Origin: Capnocytophaga sp. oral taxon 863 str. F0517
GTDB taxonomy: Bacteria; Bacteroidota; Bacteroidia; Flavobacteriales; Flavobacteriaceae
Assembly (NCBI RefSeq): GCF_000466425.1
Contig: NZ_KE992087.1
Span: forward strand, 49,721 to 107,547
Length of the DNA: 57,827 nucleotides
Direction: 5' to 3'
Shown here piece after piece: positions 1-9,430 of this stretch. The position numbers were made by a program, and so were the translations under genes. Position 1 is the stretch's first letter. Each line of letters begins with the position of its first letter. The notes below the pieces were generated by a model. That model searched no databases. It saw nothing but the letters and a program-made list of their open reading frames with translations, and was not told the origin of the DNA.

Positions 1-30
1 GGAAGTCCGCGAGAGCGGAGTATGTGAAGG

Positions 31-120
31 GGGGGATGTAATTAGAAATCGTTGATAATGAGACACTTACAACTTTTGTAGATGTATATATTTCTAGTTA
101 TTTAACTATTGATTCGCATT
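31..120 (+). repeat. Dispersed ~90-bp intergenic repeat, copy A
   Basis: This stretch begins GGGGGATGTA and ends TTAACTATTGATTCGCAT. The same start, end and interior (TTGATAATGAG, TTACAACTT) recur at 11324-11412 in the same orientation, and the two ends recur inverted at 11124-11200. It contains no open reading frame of note and lies just before the first gene of the window, followed by a short tract of TTAACCA-type units. It looks like a small non-coding repeat element; the family is not one I can name. Confidence 0.6.
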
Positions 121-154
121 GACAATTAACCATTAACCATTAATCATTATAAAA

Positions 155-565
155 ATGCTTCTTATTTCCCTACCTGAAAACGCCCTACAAACAGCCGACA
201 GCCGAGCGCTACAGTTGCTCTGTAGTGCAGCCGAAACCTTAGGAGCTTCACTCTCCTACAACCAACCCTATCCCGAGAAAGAAGAGCCTACCGGCTCCAA
301 TGAGTCACTTGCGGAACTCCTCAAGCAAGTACAACAAACCACCGGTCTCTCTCTCGAAGAGATGGTCTTGCCCAAGCGCACCGCCAAATGGGTCTATGCC
401 CGCCTGCTATTTGCTCACTTAGCCTCGCAAAAAGGATACTCCATAGAGGACATCGCCTCCCTGCTACAACGCTCCGGAGCCTCCGTATATAGGCTTTTAC
501 AACAATATCGTGACCAAATTAAGTTCAACCCCGAATTTAAAAGACTAATAGTGAAAAGTCTTTAA
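155..565 (+). CDS. Small protein with DnaA-domain-IV-like helix-turn-helix C-terminus
   Basis: This 136-residue protein has a variable N-terminal half and a basic, helical C-terminal half (about residues 73-130). That half has the look of the DNA-binding domain IV of DnaA: an Ala-rich helix (ARLLFAHLASQKGYS), a second helix (IEDIASLLQRS) and a recognition-like helix (ASVYRLLQQYRD). There is no AAA+ ATPase domain, so it is not DnaA itself. It could be a stand-alone DNA-binding protein or a decayed paralogue. It is preceded by a repeat element and followed by the tetR promoter, so it appears to be monocistronic. The family assignment rests on pattern resemblance only. Confidence 0.55.
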   Translation: MLLISLPENALQTADSRALQLLCSAAETLGASLSYNQPYPEKEEPTGSNESLAELLKQVQQTTGLSLEEMVLPKRTAKWVYARLLFAHLASQKGYSIEDIASLLQRSGASVYRLLQQYRDQIKFNPEFKRLIVKSL

Positions 566-580
566 TCATCCACCACTAAA

Positions 581-632
581 CAAAAAACTTGGAAACTTTT
601 TTTGTTTATTAAGTTTTTTTGTTTTACCTTTG
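581..632 (+). promoter_or_regulatory. Promoter of the tetR-tolC pair with a candidate operator
   Basis: A -33 TTTG at 601-604 and a -7 TACCTTTG at 625-632 are separated by 20 nt, the Bacteroidota spacing. An imperfect inverted repeat, CAAAAAACTT at 581-590 and AAGTTTTTTTG at 611-621, brackets the -33 element and could be the site where the TetR protein represses itself. The operator is inference. Confidence 0.55.
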
Positions 633-744
633 CCCCCGAAAAAAGAAGTAAAGAACAAAGAGTTAAAAGTGAAGAATAGTTCTATTCTCTTACCACATAT
701 TTGGCTAACTCTCTCGCTTTACTTTTTACTTTTTATCTTATAGA

Positions 745-1353
745 ATGAAGAAAGACATTACTCAAAAGGCCTTATTTTACTTTATGCAGTATGGCTTCAA
801 ATCTTTTACTATGGACGACTTGGCCAACAACCTTGGCATCTCCAAAAAAAGCCTTTATGAGCAGTTCTCCTCCAAAAGCGAACTGGTAGAGGCCACTTTG
901 GACTATGCCTTGGAAATGAGTTGTCACCAAGTAGACAAATTCGTTTTAGGAGAAGGCTCCGTTATTGAAAATGTATTTCGCAATCAAAAAGAAGTACAAA
1001 ATCTCTTTAACCTCATTAGTACCAAACCTATTTGGGAACTCAAAAAATATTTCCCTAAAACCTATGAGCGTATGGAGATAGAATTTACTAAGTCCGATGC
1101 GCTTTTTATTGACAAACTCCTGGAGAAAGGCTGGCAAGAAGGACTCTTCAGAAAGAATATCAATGTATCTTTTTATAAGGTCTTCTACAGCAGTGTGCAG
1201 CGCCTACGTACTTTCAGCGATACTTTTGATGAGCGAGAATTTCCTTTTTGGGACACGATATATACCCTTATGGAATATTTCTTTAGAATCATTGTCAATG
1301 AAAAAGGCCTCCAAGAACTTGAAAATGTCTTAAAAAAAGTAAAAAGTCAGTAA
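745..1353 (+). CDS. TetR/AcrR family transcriptional regulator
   Basis: A 202-residue protein with the typical TetR N-terminal helix-turn-helix (residues about 5-52: ALFYFMQYGFKSFTMDDLA, then LGISKKSLYEQFSSKSELV), followed by a divergent all-helical ligand-binding domain. It starts at an ATG about 110 nt after a good promoter. The next gene on the same strand, 99 bp on, encodes a TolC-type channel. This pairing is the usual start of a Bacteroidota RND efflux operon, where the regulator represses the pump and responds to a substrate. Here the membrane fusion and RND pump genes are missing. The ligand is unknown. Confidence 0.9.
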   Translation: MKKDITQKALFYFMQYGFKSFTMDDLANNLGISKKSLYEQFSSKSELVEATLDYALEMSCHQVDKFVLGEGSVIENVFRNQKEVQNLFNLISTKPIWELKKYFPKTYERMEIEFTKSDALFIDKLLEKGWQEGLFRKNINVSFYKVFYSSVQRLRTFSDTFDEREFPFWDTIYTLMEYFFRIIVNEKGLQELENVLKKVKSQ

Positions 1354-1452
1354 TCAGATGCCAGCAACTATCAAACTAAAACCTTATAATCCTTGAACTC
1401 TATAAGAATTGATCATTAATAATTAACCATTAATAATTAACCATTAAAAAAG

Positions 1453-2817
1453 ATGTTTCGTATTTTCATCTCAATACTTACCCTTTGCGCCTCTACAAGT
1501 CTTTGGGCGCAACAAACCAGCGAACTTACCCTCGCCCAAGCGATTGATTATGCGCTCAAGAGCAAGGCCGATGCCCAAAAAGCACGCTTAGAAATCAAAA
1601 AAAGCGAGTATAAAATCCAAGAGGCGCGCGCCAATGCGCTGCCTACTATCGCCGGCTCAGCTGGCATGAGCTACAACCCCAAGCTACAGGCTACCTATAT
1701 CGATGCCAGCACTTTCGCTATGCCTGGGATGCCGCCTGGTGTGTTACCCGACGAACCTATCAAAATGGAGATGGGACAAAAATGGAACTCCAATGCCGAG
1801 CTGAAGCTCACCCAGGTGATCTTCAATCAGGCTGTATTTATCGGCCTTAAGGCAGCTCGTACCACCCGTGAGTTCTATCTGATCAATGAACAACTGACCC
1901 AAAACGGGATTATCGAGAAAGTTGCCCAGGCTTATTGGCAAGTGTATCAGGGACAACAAGCCCTCGAGAATATACAGGCCAACCGCACCCTGACTGAAAA
2001 AACAGCCGAGGTGGTGGAAGGCTCCTTCAAGGCGGGCTTGGCTAAGAAAATCGACCTCGACCGCGTGACCGTGGCGCTGAACAACCTCAAATCAGCCGAG
2101 CAGCAGGCCTCCAGCAGACTTGCCTTGGCCAAGCATGCACTGAAGTATCTCATGGGAATGCCTATTACCGAACCTATCTCCCTGCCTAAGGATGCTTTCA
2201 AGGCGGATTTCCGTCTCGCTTTCGAAAAAGGGGATGCCTCCAACCGTGTGGAGATCAAAGCCCTTGAAAAACAAAAGGAACTCCTCTCCCTCAGCGCTCA
2301 GGCAACCCGCGGTAGCCTCTACCCTTCCCTCGCCCTACAGGCAACCTATGGCTACCTACGTATGGGGCCTAAAATTCCGCTCTTCTACGGAAAAAAAGAT
2401 AAGGTATATGGCTCTGATTATTCGTCTATTGGCTTGGGGTTGAAGATCCCTATTTTCTCCGGTTTCGGCTCTCGTGCCAAGGTACAACAGGCCTTGATTG
2501 AGATCGAGACTATCGAGCAAACACTCAAGGATACCCGCTTGGCGATGGACTTAGCGCAGGAAAATGCACAAACCCAGTTGGCTAACAACCTGCTCACCAT
2601 CCAAACCCAAGAGGAAAACGTGAAGCTCGCTCAGGAGGTGCTCACCAATACTCAAAATAACTACCAACAGGGATTGGCTTCGCTCAACGACCTACTCGAG
2701 TCCGAACGTGCCCTCTCCGATGCTAAAAATAGCTATACCAACGCCTTACTCTCTTACAAATTGGCCGAAATCGACCTTCTTAAGGCGCAGGGCAGGTTGG
2801 ATGTTCTAAAGAACTAA
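1453..2817 (+). CDS. TolC family outer membrane efflux protein
   Basis: A 454-residue outer membrane channel. The first 19 residues form a signal peptide ending near LWAQQ. Two repeated outer membrane efflux (OEP) halves follow: LTLAQAIDYALKSKADAQKARLEIKKSEYKIQEA near the N-terminus, and a second set of long amphipathic helices in the C-terminal 130 residues (NYQQGLASLNDLLESERALSDAKNSY region). Such proteins form the trimeric beta-barrel and alpha-tunnel that exports drugs or metabolites with an inner membrane pump. Its pump partners are not adjacent, so it may serve a pump encoded elsewhere. Its stop codon overlaps that of the convergent PAP2 gene by 4 bp. Confidence 0.92.
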   Translation: MFRIFISILTLCASTSLWAQQTSELTLAQAIDYALKSKADAQKARLEIKKSEYKIQEARANALPTIAGSAGMSYNPKLQATYIDASTFAMPGMPPGVLPDEPIKMEMGQKWNSNAELKLTQVIFNQAVFIGLKAARTTREFYLINEQLTQNGIIEKVAQAYWQVYQGQQALENIQANRTLTEKTAEVVEGSFKAGLAKKIDLDRVTVALNNLKSAEQQASSRLALAKHALKYLMGMPITEPISLPKDAFKADFRLAFEKGDASNRVEIKALEKQKELLSLSAQATRGSLYPSLALQATYGYLRMGPKIPLFYGKKDKVYGSDYSSIGLGLKIPIFSGFGSRAKVQQALIEIETIEQTLKDTRLAMDLAQENAQTQLANNLLTIQTQEENVKLAQEVLTNTQNNYQQGLASLNDLLESERALSDAKNSYTNALLSYKLAEIDLLKAQGRLDVLKN

Positions 2818-3632
2818 AACGAAACAACCACTCCCATTCCTACCCCTCGTGTAGTAGCATCATAGGTAGGAAAGGCCATCATACCCAGAGAGGATACGCT
2901 GCCCGCTGTCCTCTCTTTTTTTCGGTGTAGGAGCTTGGAGGTATAGGGAAAAAGCAAATAGGAGAGCTTGGCCGAGAGGATTCCGATACCGGCTCCTGCG
3001 GTGACATCCGATGCCCAGTGCCGATTGTTATAGATACGCAAGAGCCCCACTCCTGTGGCCACGATATAGCCCGTAATCCCTACCCAAGGCGCACTGTGCT
3101 TGTACTCCTGGTAGAGCATCTCCACTCCAGTAAATACGGTAGCGGTATGCCCCGATGGAAACGAATTATGCGCACTATTATCCGGCCTAAGCTGCCGAAC
3201 GGTATATTTTATCGAATTGACAAAAACGGCCGTCATCGCATAGGCCGCCCCCCCGATAAGCACTCGTTCCTTAAGCGTATGAGCGGGCTCTATTCCGATA
3301 TTGGGCAATAAAAATACCCCCGCGATAGGTAGGTATTGCAAGTGGTCATCGATCCGTAGTTTTCCCTTTACATTGTCCGTCACATAGCGCTGCAATTTGT
3401 GGTCAAATCGCGAATCGATGGACAAAGCGCCACGCGCAATAAGTACCGCAGGGATTGCCAGCGACCAAGGCTTTATAGAAGAACGATTCATTATCGTATC
3501 TCGTACCTCTGCTCCCTGTACCTGCGTATCTGGCACCACTTCACTAAGTGTTAGGGTATCCCTTACCATCTCTTGTGCCTGTATGCCATGGCTAAAAAAG
3601 CCTAATATGATAAGCAAACATATATTTTTCAT
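2814..3632 (-). CDS. PAP2 superfamily phosphatase with signal peptide
   Basis: A 272-residue protein of the PAP2/acid phosphatase type. A signal peptide (residues 1-20, ending GIQAQ) is followed by a hydrophobic helical core with the three phosphatase motifs: K142-x6-R149-P150, P159-S160-G161-H162, and R199-x5-H205 (the usual serine before R is leucine). Relatives dephosphorylate lipid phosphates such as undecaprenyl pyrophosphate, phosphatidate or lipid A on the periplasmic side; the substrate here is not decided by the sequence. The gene lies downstream of rpoB on the same strand but beyond a strong terminator, so it is probably transcribed separately. Confidence 0.88.
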   Translation of the reverse strand: MKNICLLIILGFFSHGIQAQEMVRDTLTLSEVVPDTQVQGAEVRDTIMNRSSIKPWSLAIPAVLIARGALSIDSRFDHKLQRYVTDNVKGKLRIDDHLQYLPIAGVFLLPNIGIEPAHTLKERVLIGGAAYAMTAVFVNSIKYTVRQLRPDNSAHNSFPSGHTATVFTGVEMLYQEYKHSAPWVGITGYIVATGVGLLRIYNNRHWASDVTAGAGIGILSAKLSYLLFPYTSKLLHRKKERTAGSVSSLGMMAFPTYDATTRGVGMGVVVSF

Positions 3633-3657
3633 GTTCTTTTATTTTTCTTACAAAAGA

Positions 3658-3695
3658 AAATTCCAAACTATTGAATACTCAGTAGTTTGGAATTT
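3658..3695 (-). terminator. rho-independent terminator of rpoB
   Basis: A perfect 13-bp stem (3658-3670 paired with 3683-3695, AAATTCCAAACTA and its complement) with a 12-nt loop. On the minus strand it is followed by a T-rich run. It ends the rpoB transcript before the PAP2 gene. A second, weaker GC-rich fold lies between it and the rpoB stop (about 3699-3738). Confidence 0.85.
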
Positions 3696-3744
3696 CTGTA
3701 GGGGCAAAGTCGCATAAGCGAGTATATGAGGCGATTCCCCTATT

Positions 3745-6700
3745 TTACTCTTCTAATCTGATATCCAAGCCCAATCCCTTAAGCTCGTGCATAAGTACGT
3801 TGAAGGATTCTGGTAAGCCTGGTTCTGGCATGGTATCTCCATGAACGATCGCCTCATAAGTACGGGCACGACCGATTACGTCGTCGGACTTCACTGTCAA
3901 GATTTCACGCAAAGTGCTGGATGCACCATAAGCCTCCAATGCCCATACCTCCATCTCTCCAAAACGCTGACCACCGAACTGGGCTTTACCTCCCAATGGC
4001 TGCTGTGTGATCAGTGAGTAAGGCCCGATAGAGCGCGCGTGCATCTTATCATCAATCATGTGACCGAGCTTAATCATATAGATTACCCCTACGGTCGCTT
4101 TCTGGTCGAAGCGCTCTCCGGTACCTCCATCATAGAGGTAAGTATGTCCAAAGGCTGGCACCCCTGCCTTTTCGGTATATTCTGTAATTTGTTCAAGAGA
4201 TGCCCCATCGAAAATCGGAGTGGCAAACTTCAAGCCGAGCTTCTGTCCTGCCCAGCCCAATACTGTTTCGTAGATCTGACCGATGTTCATACGCGAAGGT
4301 ACCCCCAGCGGGTTAAGAACGATATCCACTGGAGTTCCATCCTCCAAGAATGGCATATCCTCATCACGTACGATACGTGCTACGATACCTTTGTTTCCGT
4401 GGCGACCCGCCATCTTATCCCCTACCTTGAGCTTACGCTTCTTAGCGATATAGATCTTGGCCAATTTCATGATACCTGAAGGAAGTTCGTCCCCTACCGA
4501 TAGGGTGAATTTCTCACGACGAAGCATTCCTTGTAGGTCGTTGAGCTTGATCTTATAGTTGTGGATAAGGTCGTTGATCAGTTCATTGGTATGCTCATCC
4601 GTTGTCCAACCGCCGGATACCAAGTGGGTATAGTCTTCTATCTCTTTAAGTCCTTTTTGAGTATGCTTTCTTCCCTTAGGGATGATTTCCTCTCCTAAGT
4701 CATTGAATACCCCTTGAGAGGTCTTACCATTGACCAAGAAGAAGAGCTTCTCAAGCAGACGATCCTTGAGGGCTTCTGCCTTTGCAATAAAGTCAGCATC
4801 AAGGGCAGCGGCCTCATCTTTCTCTTTGCTGCGTTTTTGGCGTGTTTTCACCGCACGAGCGAAGAGTTTCTTACCGATAACCACTCCTTCGAGGGACGGA
4901 GAGGCTTTCAAGGAAGCATCTTTTACGTCACCAGCCTTATCCCCGAAGATAGCACGAAGCAATTTTTCTTCCGGAGTAGGATCACTTTCTCCCTTAGGAG
5001 TTACCTTACCAATGAGGATATCTCCTGGCTTGATATTGGCTCCGATACGTACGATACCATTTTCGTCCAAGTCCTTGGTAGCATCTTCCGATACGTTAGG
5101 AATATCGTTGGTAAGTTCCTCTACCCCAAGCTTGGTATCACGTACATCAAGGGTATATTCGTCTATATGGATGGAAGTGAAGATATCTTCACGAATCACA
5201 CGCTCGGAGATTACAATCGCATCCTCGAAGTTGTATCCCTTCCATGGCATGAAGGCTACTTTCATATTGCGACCCAAGGCCAATTCTCCATTCTGGGTAG
5301 CATACCCCTCACAGAGTACTTGTCCTTTTTTCACCCTATCCCCCTTGCGTACAATTGGTTTTAGGTTGATACAAGTCCCTTGGTTGGTACGGCGGAACTT
5401 AATAAGGTCATAGGTAGTAAGTTCACTATCAAAAGAAACCAAGATTTCATCTTCCGTTCTATCGTAGCGAATTACAATCTTATTGGCATCTACATATTCT
5501 ACTGTTCCTTCTCTCTCAGCATTCATCAGCACACGAGAGTCGGTAGCCACGCGTTGTTCTAAGCCGGTTCCCACAATAGGAGCCTCAGGGCGCAAGAGCG
5601 GTACTGCCTGGCGCATCATGTTCGAGCCCATCAGCGCACGGTTCGCGTCGTCATGCTCCAAGAAAGGAATTAGCGAAGCCGATATAGAGGCAATCTGGTT
5701 CGGTGCCACGTCTATATAGTCCACTTCCTCACGGGAGATTACAGGGAAGTCTCCATCTTCCTTCACTACCAAGCGCTCTTCAAGGATATTTCCTTCGTCA
5801 TCCACTTGGATATTGGCTTGTGGTATCTTAAGGCCTTCCTCTTCCTCTGCACTCATATAGATGAGTTCGTCGAGCTTAATTTTTCCATTCTCTACCTTGC
5901 GGTAAGGGGTTTCGATAAAGCCCATGGAGTTCACCTTCGCATATACCGCCAAGGAGGAAATAAGCCCGATGTTAGGCCCCTCTGGAGTTTCAATAGGACA
6001 GAGACGGCCATAGTGGGTATAGTGTACGTCACGTACCTCGAAGCCTGCACGCTCACGAGAGAGACCTCCAGGCCCAAGGGCAGAGAGCCTACGCTTGTGA
6101 GTAATCTCGGCCAGCGGATTGGTCTGATCCATGAATTGGGAGAGCTGGCTGGTTCCAAAGAAGGAGTTGATTACCGAAGAAAGCGTCTTAGCATTGATCA
6201 AATCCAATGGGGTAAAGACCTCATTGTCACGTACATTCATACGCTCACGAATGGTACGTGCCATACGGGAAAGCCCCACGCCAAACTGTGCAGAGAGCTG
6301 CTCCCCTACCGTACGCACCCTACGATTGGAAAGGTGGTCGATATCATCCACCTCCGCTTTGGAGTTGATCAGCTCTATGAGGTACTTCACTATCGTGATA
6401 ATATCTTCCTTGGTAAGCACCTGCTTTTCCATTGGAATGTCCAAGGACAATTTCTTGTTCATTCGGTAACGTCCTACATCCCCCAAGTTATAACGTTGGT
6501 CGGAGAAGAAGAGCTTATCGATGATATCGCGTGCTGTTTCCTCATCGGGTGGTTCTGCATTACGCAATTGGCGATAGATGTGCTCTACCGCTTCCTTTTC
6601 GGAGTTGGTAGGGTCTTTCTGCAAGGTATTATGGATAATATTGTAATCTGCCGCATGCTCATCTTCCTTGTGTAGGAGAATGGTCTTTACATTGGCATCC

Positions 6701-7554
6701 ACAATCTCATCTATATGTTCTTTTTCCAAAACCGTATCACGGTCAAGGATGATCTCATTACGTTCTATAGATACTACCTCTCCGGTATCTTCATCCACGA
6801 AGTCCTCATGCCAGGTATTGAGCACACGAGCCGCCAAGCGACGTCCCAAATATTTCTTAAGTCCTGTTTTGGAAACTTTTACCTCTTCTGCCAAATCAAA
6901 TATCTCCAAGATATCCTTATCACGCTCGAAACCGATAGCGCGGAAAAGGGTCGTTACTGGAAGTTTCTTCTTACGGTCTATATAGGCGTACATCACATTG
7001 TTGATGTCCGTGGTAAATTCTATCCAAGAGCCTTTGAAAGGGATAATACGTGCCGAATAGAGCTTGGTTCCATTAGCATGGTAGGACTGCCCGAAGAACA
7101 CCCCTGGAGAGCGGTGTAGCTGAGAGACAATCACACGCTCCGCCCCATTGATCACGAAGGTACCACTGGTGGTCATATAAGGAATTGTCCCTAAGTAGAC
7201 ATCCTGTACGATGGTCTCAAAGTCCTCATGCTCAGGATCTGTACAGAATAATTTCAAACGTGCTTTCAGCGGAACACTGTAGGTCAGCCCTCGCTCTATA
7301 CATTCCTCTACGGAATAGCGAGGCGGATCTATGAAGTAGTCAAGGAACTCAAGAACAAACTGATTCCGGGTGTCGGTAATAGGAAAATTCTCCTTGAAGG
7401 TGCTATACAGCCCTTCATTGCTTCGCGCATCCGACTTGGTCTCCATTTGGAAAAAGTCCTGAAACGACTTTACCTGAATATCCAAAAAATCCGGATAATC
7501 AGGCACATGCTTAGTAGAAGCAAAATTAATTCTGGCAGGTTGGTTAGTAAGCAT
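3745..7554 (-). CDS. rpoB: DNA-directed RNA polymerase subunit beta
   Basis: A 1269-residue beta subunit, full length for Bacteroidota. The rifampicin-resistance region reads [17 protein letters not shown] and [19 protein letters not shown], with the usual Asp, His and Ser of rifampicin-sensitive enzymes. The C-terminal part carries [10 protein letters not shown] and the [19 protein letters not shown] block that meets the beta-prime subunit. The start ATG at 7554 follows a leader of about 150 nt. The odd point is context: rplJ and rplL are not upstream and rpoC is not downstream, although rpoBC adjacency is nearly universal. The gene therefore has its own promoter and terminator here. Confidence 0.99.
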   Translation of the reverse strand: MLTNQPARINFASTKHVPDYPDFLDIQVKSFQDFFQMETKSDARSNEGLYSTFKENFPITDTRNQFVLEFLDYFIDPPRYSVEECIERGLTYSVPLKARLKLFCTDPEHEDFETIVQDVYLGTIPYMTTSGTFVINGAERVIVSQLHRSPGVFFGQSYHANGTKLYSARIIPFKGSWIEFTTDINNVMYAYIDRKKKLPVTTLFRAIGFERDKDILEIFDLAEEVKVSKTGLKKYLGRRLAARVLNTWHEDFVDEDTGEVVSIERNEIILDRDTVLEKEHIDEIVDANVKTILLHKEDEHAADYNIIHNTLQKDPTNSEKEAVEHIYRQLRNAEPPDEETARDIIDKLFFSDQRYNLGDVGRYRMNKKLSLDIPMEKQVLTKEDIITIVKYLIELINSKAEVDDIDHLSNRRVRTVGEQLSAQFGVGLSRMARTIRERMNVRDNEVFTPLDLINAKTLSSVINSFFGTSQLSQFMDQTNPLAEITHKRRLSALGPGGLSRERAGFEVRDVHYTHYGRLCPIETPEGPNIGLISSLAVYAKVNSMGFIETPYRKVENGKIKLDELIYMSAEEEEGLKIPQANIQVDDEGNILEERLVVKEDGDFPVISREEVDYIDVAPNQIASISASLIPFLEHDDANRALMGSNMMRQAVPLLRPEAPIVGTGLEQRVATDSRVLMNAEREGTVEYVDANKIVIRYDRTEDEILVSFDSELTTYDLIKFRRTNQGTCINLKPIVRKGDRVKKGQVLCEGYATQNGELALGRNMKVAFMPWKGYNFEDAIVISERVIREDIFTSIHIDEYTLDVRDTKLGVEELTNDIPNVSEDATKDLDENGIVRIGANIKPGDILIGKVTPKGESDPTPEEKLLRAIFGDKAGDVKDASLKASPSLEGVVIGKKLFARAVKTRQKRSKEKDEAAALDADFIAKAEALKDRLLEKLFFLVNGKTSQGVFNDLGEEIIPKGRKHTQKGLKEIEDYTHLVSGGWTTDEHTNELINDLIHNYKIKLNDLQGMLRREKFTLSVGDELPSGIMKLAKIYIAKKRKLKVGDKMAGRHGNKGIVARIVRDEDMPFLEDGTPVDIVLNPLGVPSRMNIGQIYETVLGWAGQKLGLKFATPIFDGASLEQITEYTEKAGVPAFGHTYLYDGGTGERFDQKATVGVIYMIKLGHMIDDKMHARSIGPYSLITQQPLGGKAQFGGQRFGEMEVWALEAYGASSTLREILTVKSDDVIGRARTYEAIVHGDTMPEPGLPESFNVLMHELKGLGLDIRLEE

Positions 7555-7579
7555 CTATTATAATATAAATGGTTAATGA

Positions 7580-7720
7580 AAATGGCTCTCACTATCAGCC
7601 ATTTAGACAAATATATACACTATAACAAAGCCCAGCTACCCAGGATTTCCCTCCTAAGTGCTGGTTCTCAATAACTTATTTTGTTACACTATACATACTT
7701 CTTTCAAGGGGGCAAATTTA
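7580..7720 (-). promoter_or_regulatory. rpoB promoter and structured 5' leader
   Basis: On the minus strand a -7 box TAAATTTG (7713-7720) lies about 160 nt before the rpoB start; no convincing -33 TTTG is seen at the usual spacing. The leader can form a long-range stem (7622-7628 with 7680-7686), enclosing a stem CCAGC/GCTGG (7632-7636 with 7660-7664) with an inner AGGA/TCCT pairing. A separate 8-bp hairpin (7580-7587 with 7597-7604) stands 26 nt before the start codon. Such a leader could carry ribosomal-protein or attenuation control; that is inference. Confidence 0.5.
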
Positions 7721-7772
7721 ATCATTTTATTTGTTATTTCCCTTTTACAACACGTTAATAATTTATTAAATT

Positions 7773-7839
7773 ATCACTCGTCACTTGTAATTAGTCATTA
7801 GTCATTAGTCATTAGTCACTAGTCGTTGGTCATTGGTCA
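7773..7839. repeat. Tandem heptamer-like intergenic tract (GTCATTA/GTCATTG)
   Basis: About nine imperfect copies of a 7-bp unit, GTCATTA with variants GTCACTA, GTCGTTG and GTCATTG, lie between rpoB and the Uma2 gene and run up to the Uma2 stop codon. The unit is the same type seen at 33600-33701. Confidence 0.7.
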
Positions 7840-8433
7840 TTAGTCTCTAAACACTATTTTCGTATCTATTTCCATTTCAGGGAATTTCTTGGAGCGGAAC
7901 ACATCTCCTTCTGAGACAGGTGGCAATCCTATATAGATATCCCCTTCCAGCACATAGCGGTATATAGCCTTGTCATCAGCATCCACGATCCAATACTCCG
8001 GAACCCCTGCCTCTTGGTAGATTTCGTATTTGTCCTTGAGGTCTTTGCGGGAGTTGGAGGGAGAGAGAATCTCCACAACCAAGTCCGGTGCTCCTATACA
8101 GCCCCTCCCATCTATCTTTTCAAGGTCACACACCACACATAAGTCCGGTTGCACTATGGTATATATTTGGTTATCAGCTGTTCCTTTACCTTTCATAGGC
8201 AGGCGCACATCAAAAGGTGCAGAATAGAGCCTACATGTTCGTTCTTTAAAAAAAGTATACAATTCTCCTGAAAGACGCATAGAGACCCGCTGATGAATCT
8301 CTCGTGGTGCCGGAGACATCTTAAAGAGCTTACCCCGCAGCAACTCCACCTGCTCCTTGAATCTCCAAAGCAGGTAATCCGCATAGGTATAAGTCCCATT
8401 TACATCCAACTGATTGATATTGGTTATAACCAT
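7840..8433 (-). CDS. Uma2 family (DUF820) putative endonuclease
   Basis: A 197-residue protein of the Uma2 family, a restriction-endonuclease-like (PD-(D/E)XK) fold. Visible family marks are an early LRGKLFKMSPAPREIHQ, then QPDLCVVCD, GAPDLVVEILSPSN with the acidic pair of the nuclease core, and DLKDKYEIYQEAGVPEYWIVD. Such genes are abundant in cyanobacteria and found as scattered copies in Bacteroidota; their biological role is not known, although nuclease activity is predicted. The gene is alone between two repeat tracts. It starts at an ATG at 8433. Confidence 0.88.
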   Translation of the reverse strand: MVITNINQLDVNGTYTYADYLLWRFKEQVELLRGKLFKMSPAPREIHQRVSMRLSGELYTFFKERTCRLYSAPFDVRLPMKGKGTADNQIYTIVQPDLCVVCDLEKIDGRGCIGAPDLVVEILSPSNSRKDLKDKYEIYQEAGVPEYWIVDADDKAIYRYVLEGDIYIGLPPVSEGDVFRSKKFPEMEIDTKIVFRD

Positions 8434-8489
8434 ATTACATTAGTTTTGAGTTTTGAATTTTGAGTTCTTAGTTTTTAGTTTTAAATCAC

Positions 8490-8596
8490 TGTTCATTCTT
8501 CACTATTCACTATTCACTGTTCACTGTTCACTATTCACTGTTCACTATTCACTGTTCACTATTCATTCTTCACTGTTCATTCTTCACTGTTCACTT
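8490..8596. repeat. Tandem intergenic tract (TTCACTA/TTCACTG)
   Basis: About 14 near-copies of the 7-bp unit TTCACTG, TTCACTA or TTCATTC in a row. The tract ends inside the stop codon of the following minus-strand gene (TGA at 8591-8593), so the repeat supplies that gene's last bases. Before it (8441-8485) lies a different simple repeat of TTTTGAG/TTTTTAG type. Confidence 0.75.
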
Positions 8597-9430
8597 ATTT
8601 GTGACATACTCCATTAATTGTTCTTTATAGTTATCAAAGGTAAAAACGGAATACACATTGAAGAAATTTCCTTTATCGGCACACACCTCATAGAGTTGCT
8701 TGCCCATTTCTACTTTATTACTCTCGAAATCAAGCGCTTGAAGAAGCATCCCTATTTGTGCAGAAGTATAGGAGGTCTGTTTTTGTTGTTTGACAAAGGC
8801 CATTCGCTCGTTATCGAAACGAAGGCGCTTATAGGCCTTATAGAAATTGACAAAAACCTCCTCAGGCATAACCGGGATGCGCGGATCTCCTGCTAAGTGG
8901 CATCCGGCCTGATATGGGTTGTTCCATATTTCATTCCAGTCCCCGCCGTACCATTGCCTATCTACCGGATAGACCGCTAATTCATAGAGCCCATACTGCA
9001 CAAAATAATCCAATACGCTACGGCTATTCTGCTCAGCCATAAGAGTAGTGCGATACACCAAAAAGCCATCTAAGTAGATGGACATAGGTACCGCTCCCGA
9101 AGGCACATCGAAGAAGCGAAACTTCCCTGTAGCGCCACTTATCTGCTGATCGCCAAGGATTACGGTAAAGTAGCCCCTATCGGGAATGCGCAAGAATACC
9201 TCTGAATAACTATAAGGTGTCCTATTCCATTGGTATTGGTCTGGAGCGGTTCTATACTGTCGTAGGTCAGGACGTTTGTTTCTTCCTCCCTGTACATCTA
9301 CCTGTATCCGAACCGAATTGATATCTGAAGCTCGGGCTTCATTCCTTAGCAGCTTCCCTATAGTTCCTGCCTCTTGTGCTCCAACCACAGAACTGAGGAG
9401 CAAAGCCACGAATAGACTAATTGGTTTCAT
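8591..9430 (-). CDS. DUF4476 domain protein, exported
   Basis: A 279-residue protein. Residues 1-18 are a signal peptide (cleavage near VVGAQ). The middle (about 80-150) resembles a beta-sandwich that includes a PEGA-like stretch (GVPMSIYLDGFLVYR-type wording around residue 130). The C-terminal 90 residues match the DUF4476 pattern: FVNFYKAYKRLRFDNERMA, then TSAQIGMLLQALDFESNKVE and a terminal FDNYKEQL. Function is unknown. Its start overlaps the end of pssA by 14 bp, so the two are probably co-transcribed and translationally coupled. Confidence 0.75.
   Translation of the reverse strand: MKPISLFVALLLSSVVGAQEAGTIGKLLRNEARASDINSVRIQVDVQGGRNKRPDLRQYRTAPDQYQWNRTPYSYSEVFLRIPDRGYFTVILGDQQISGATGKFRFFDVPSGAVPMSIYLDGFLVYRTTLMAEQNSRSVLDYFVQYGLYELAVYPVDRQWYGGDWNEIWNNPYQAGCHLAGDPRIPVMPEEVFVNFYKAYKRLRFDNERMAFVKQQKQTSYTSAQIGMLLQALDFESNKVEMGKQLYEVCADKGNFFNVYSVFTFDNYKEQLMEYVTNK

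Noticed and set aside
5806-6675. A 289-codon open frame on the strand opposite rpoB, and others at 4714-5364, 4039-4479 and 4730-5413
   Set aside because: They mirror the codon structure of rpoB and encode no recognisable protein; antisense frames of this size are common in conserved, codon-biased genes.
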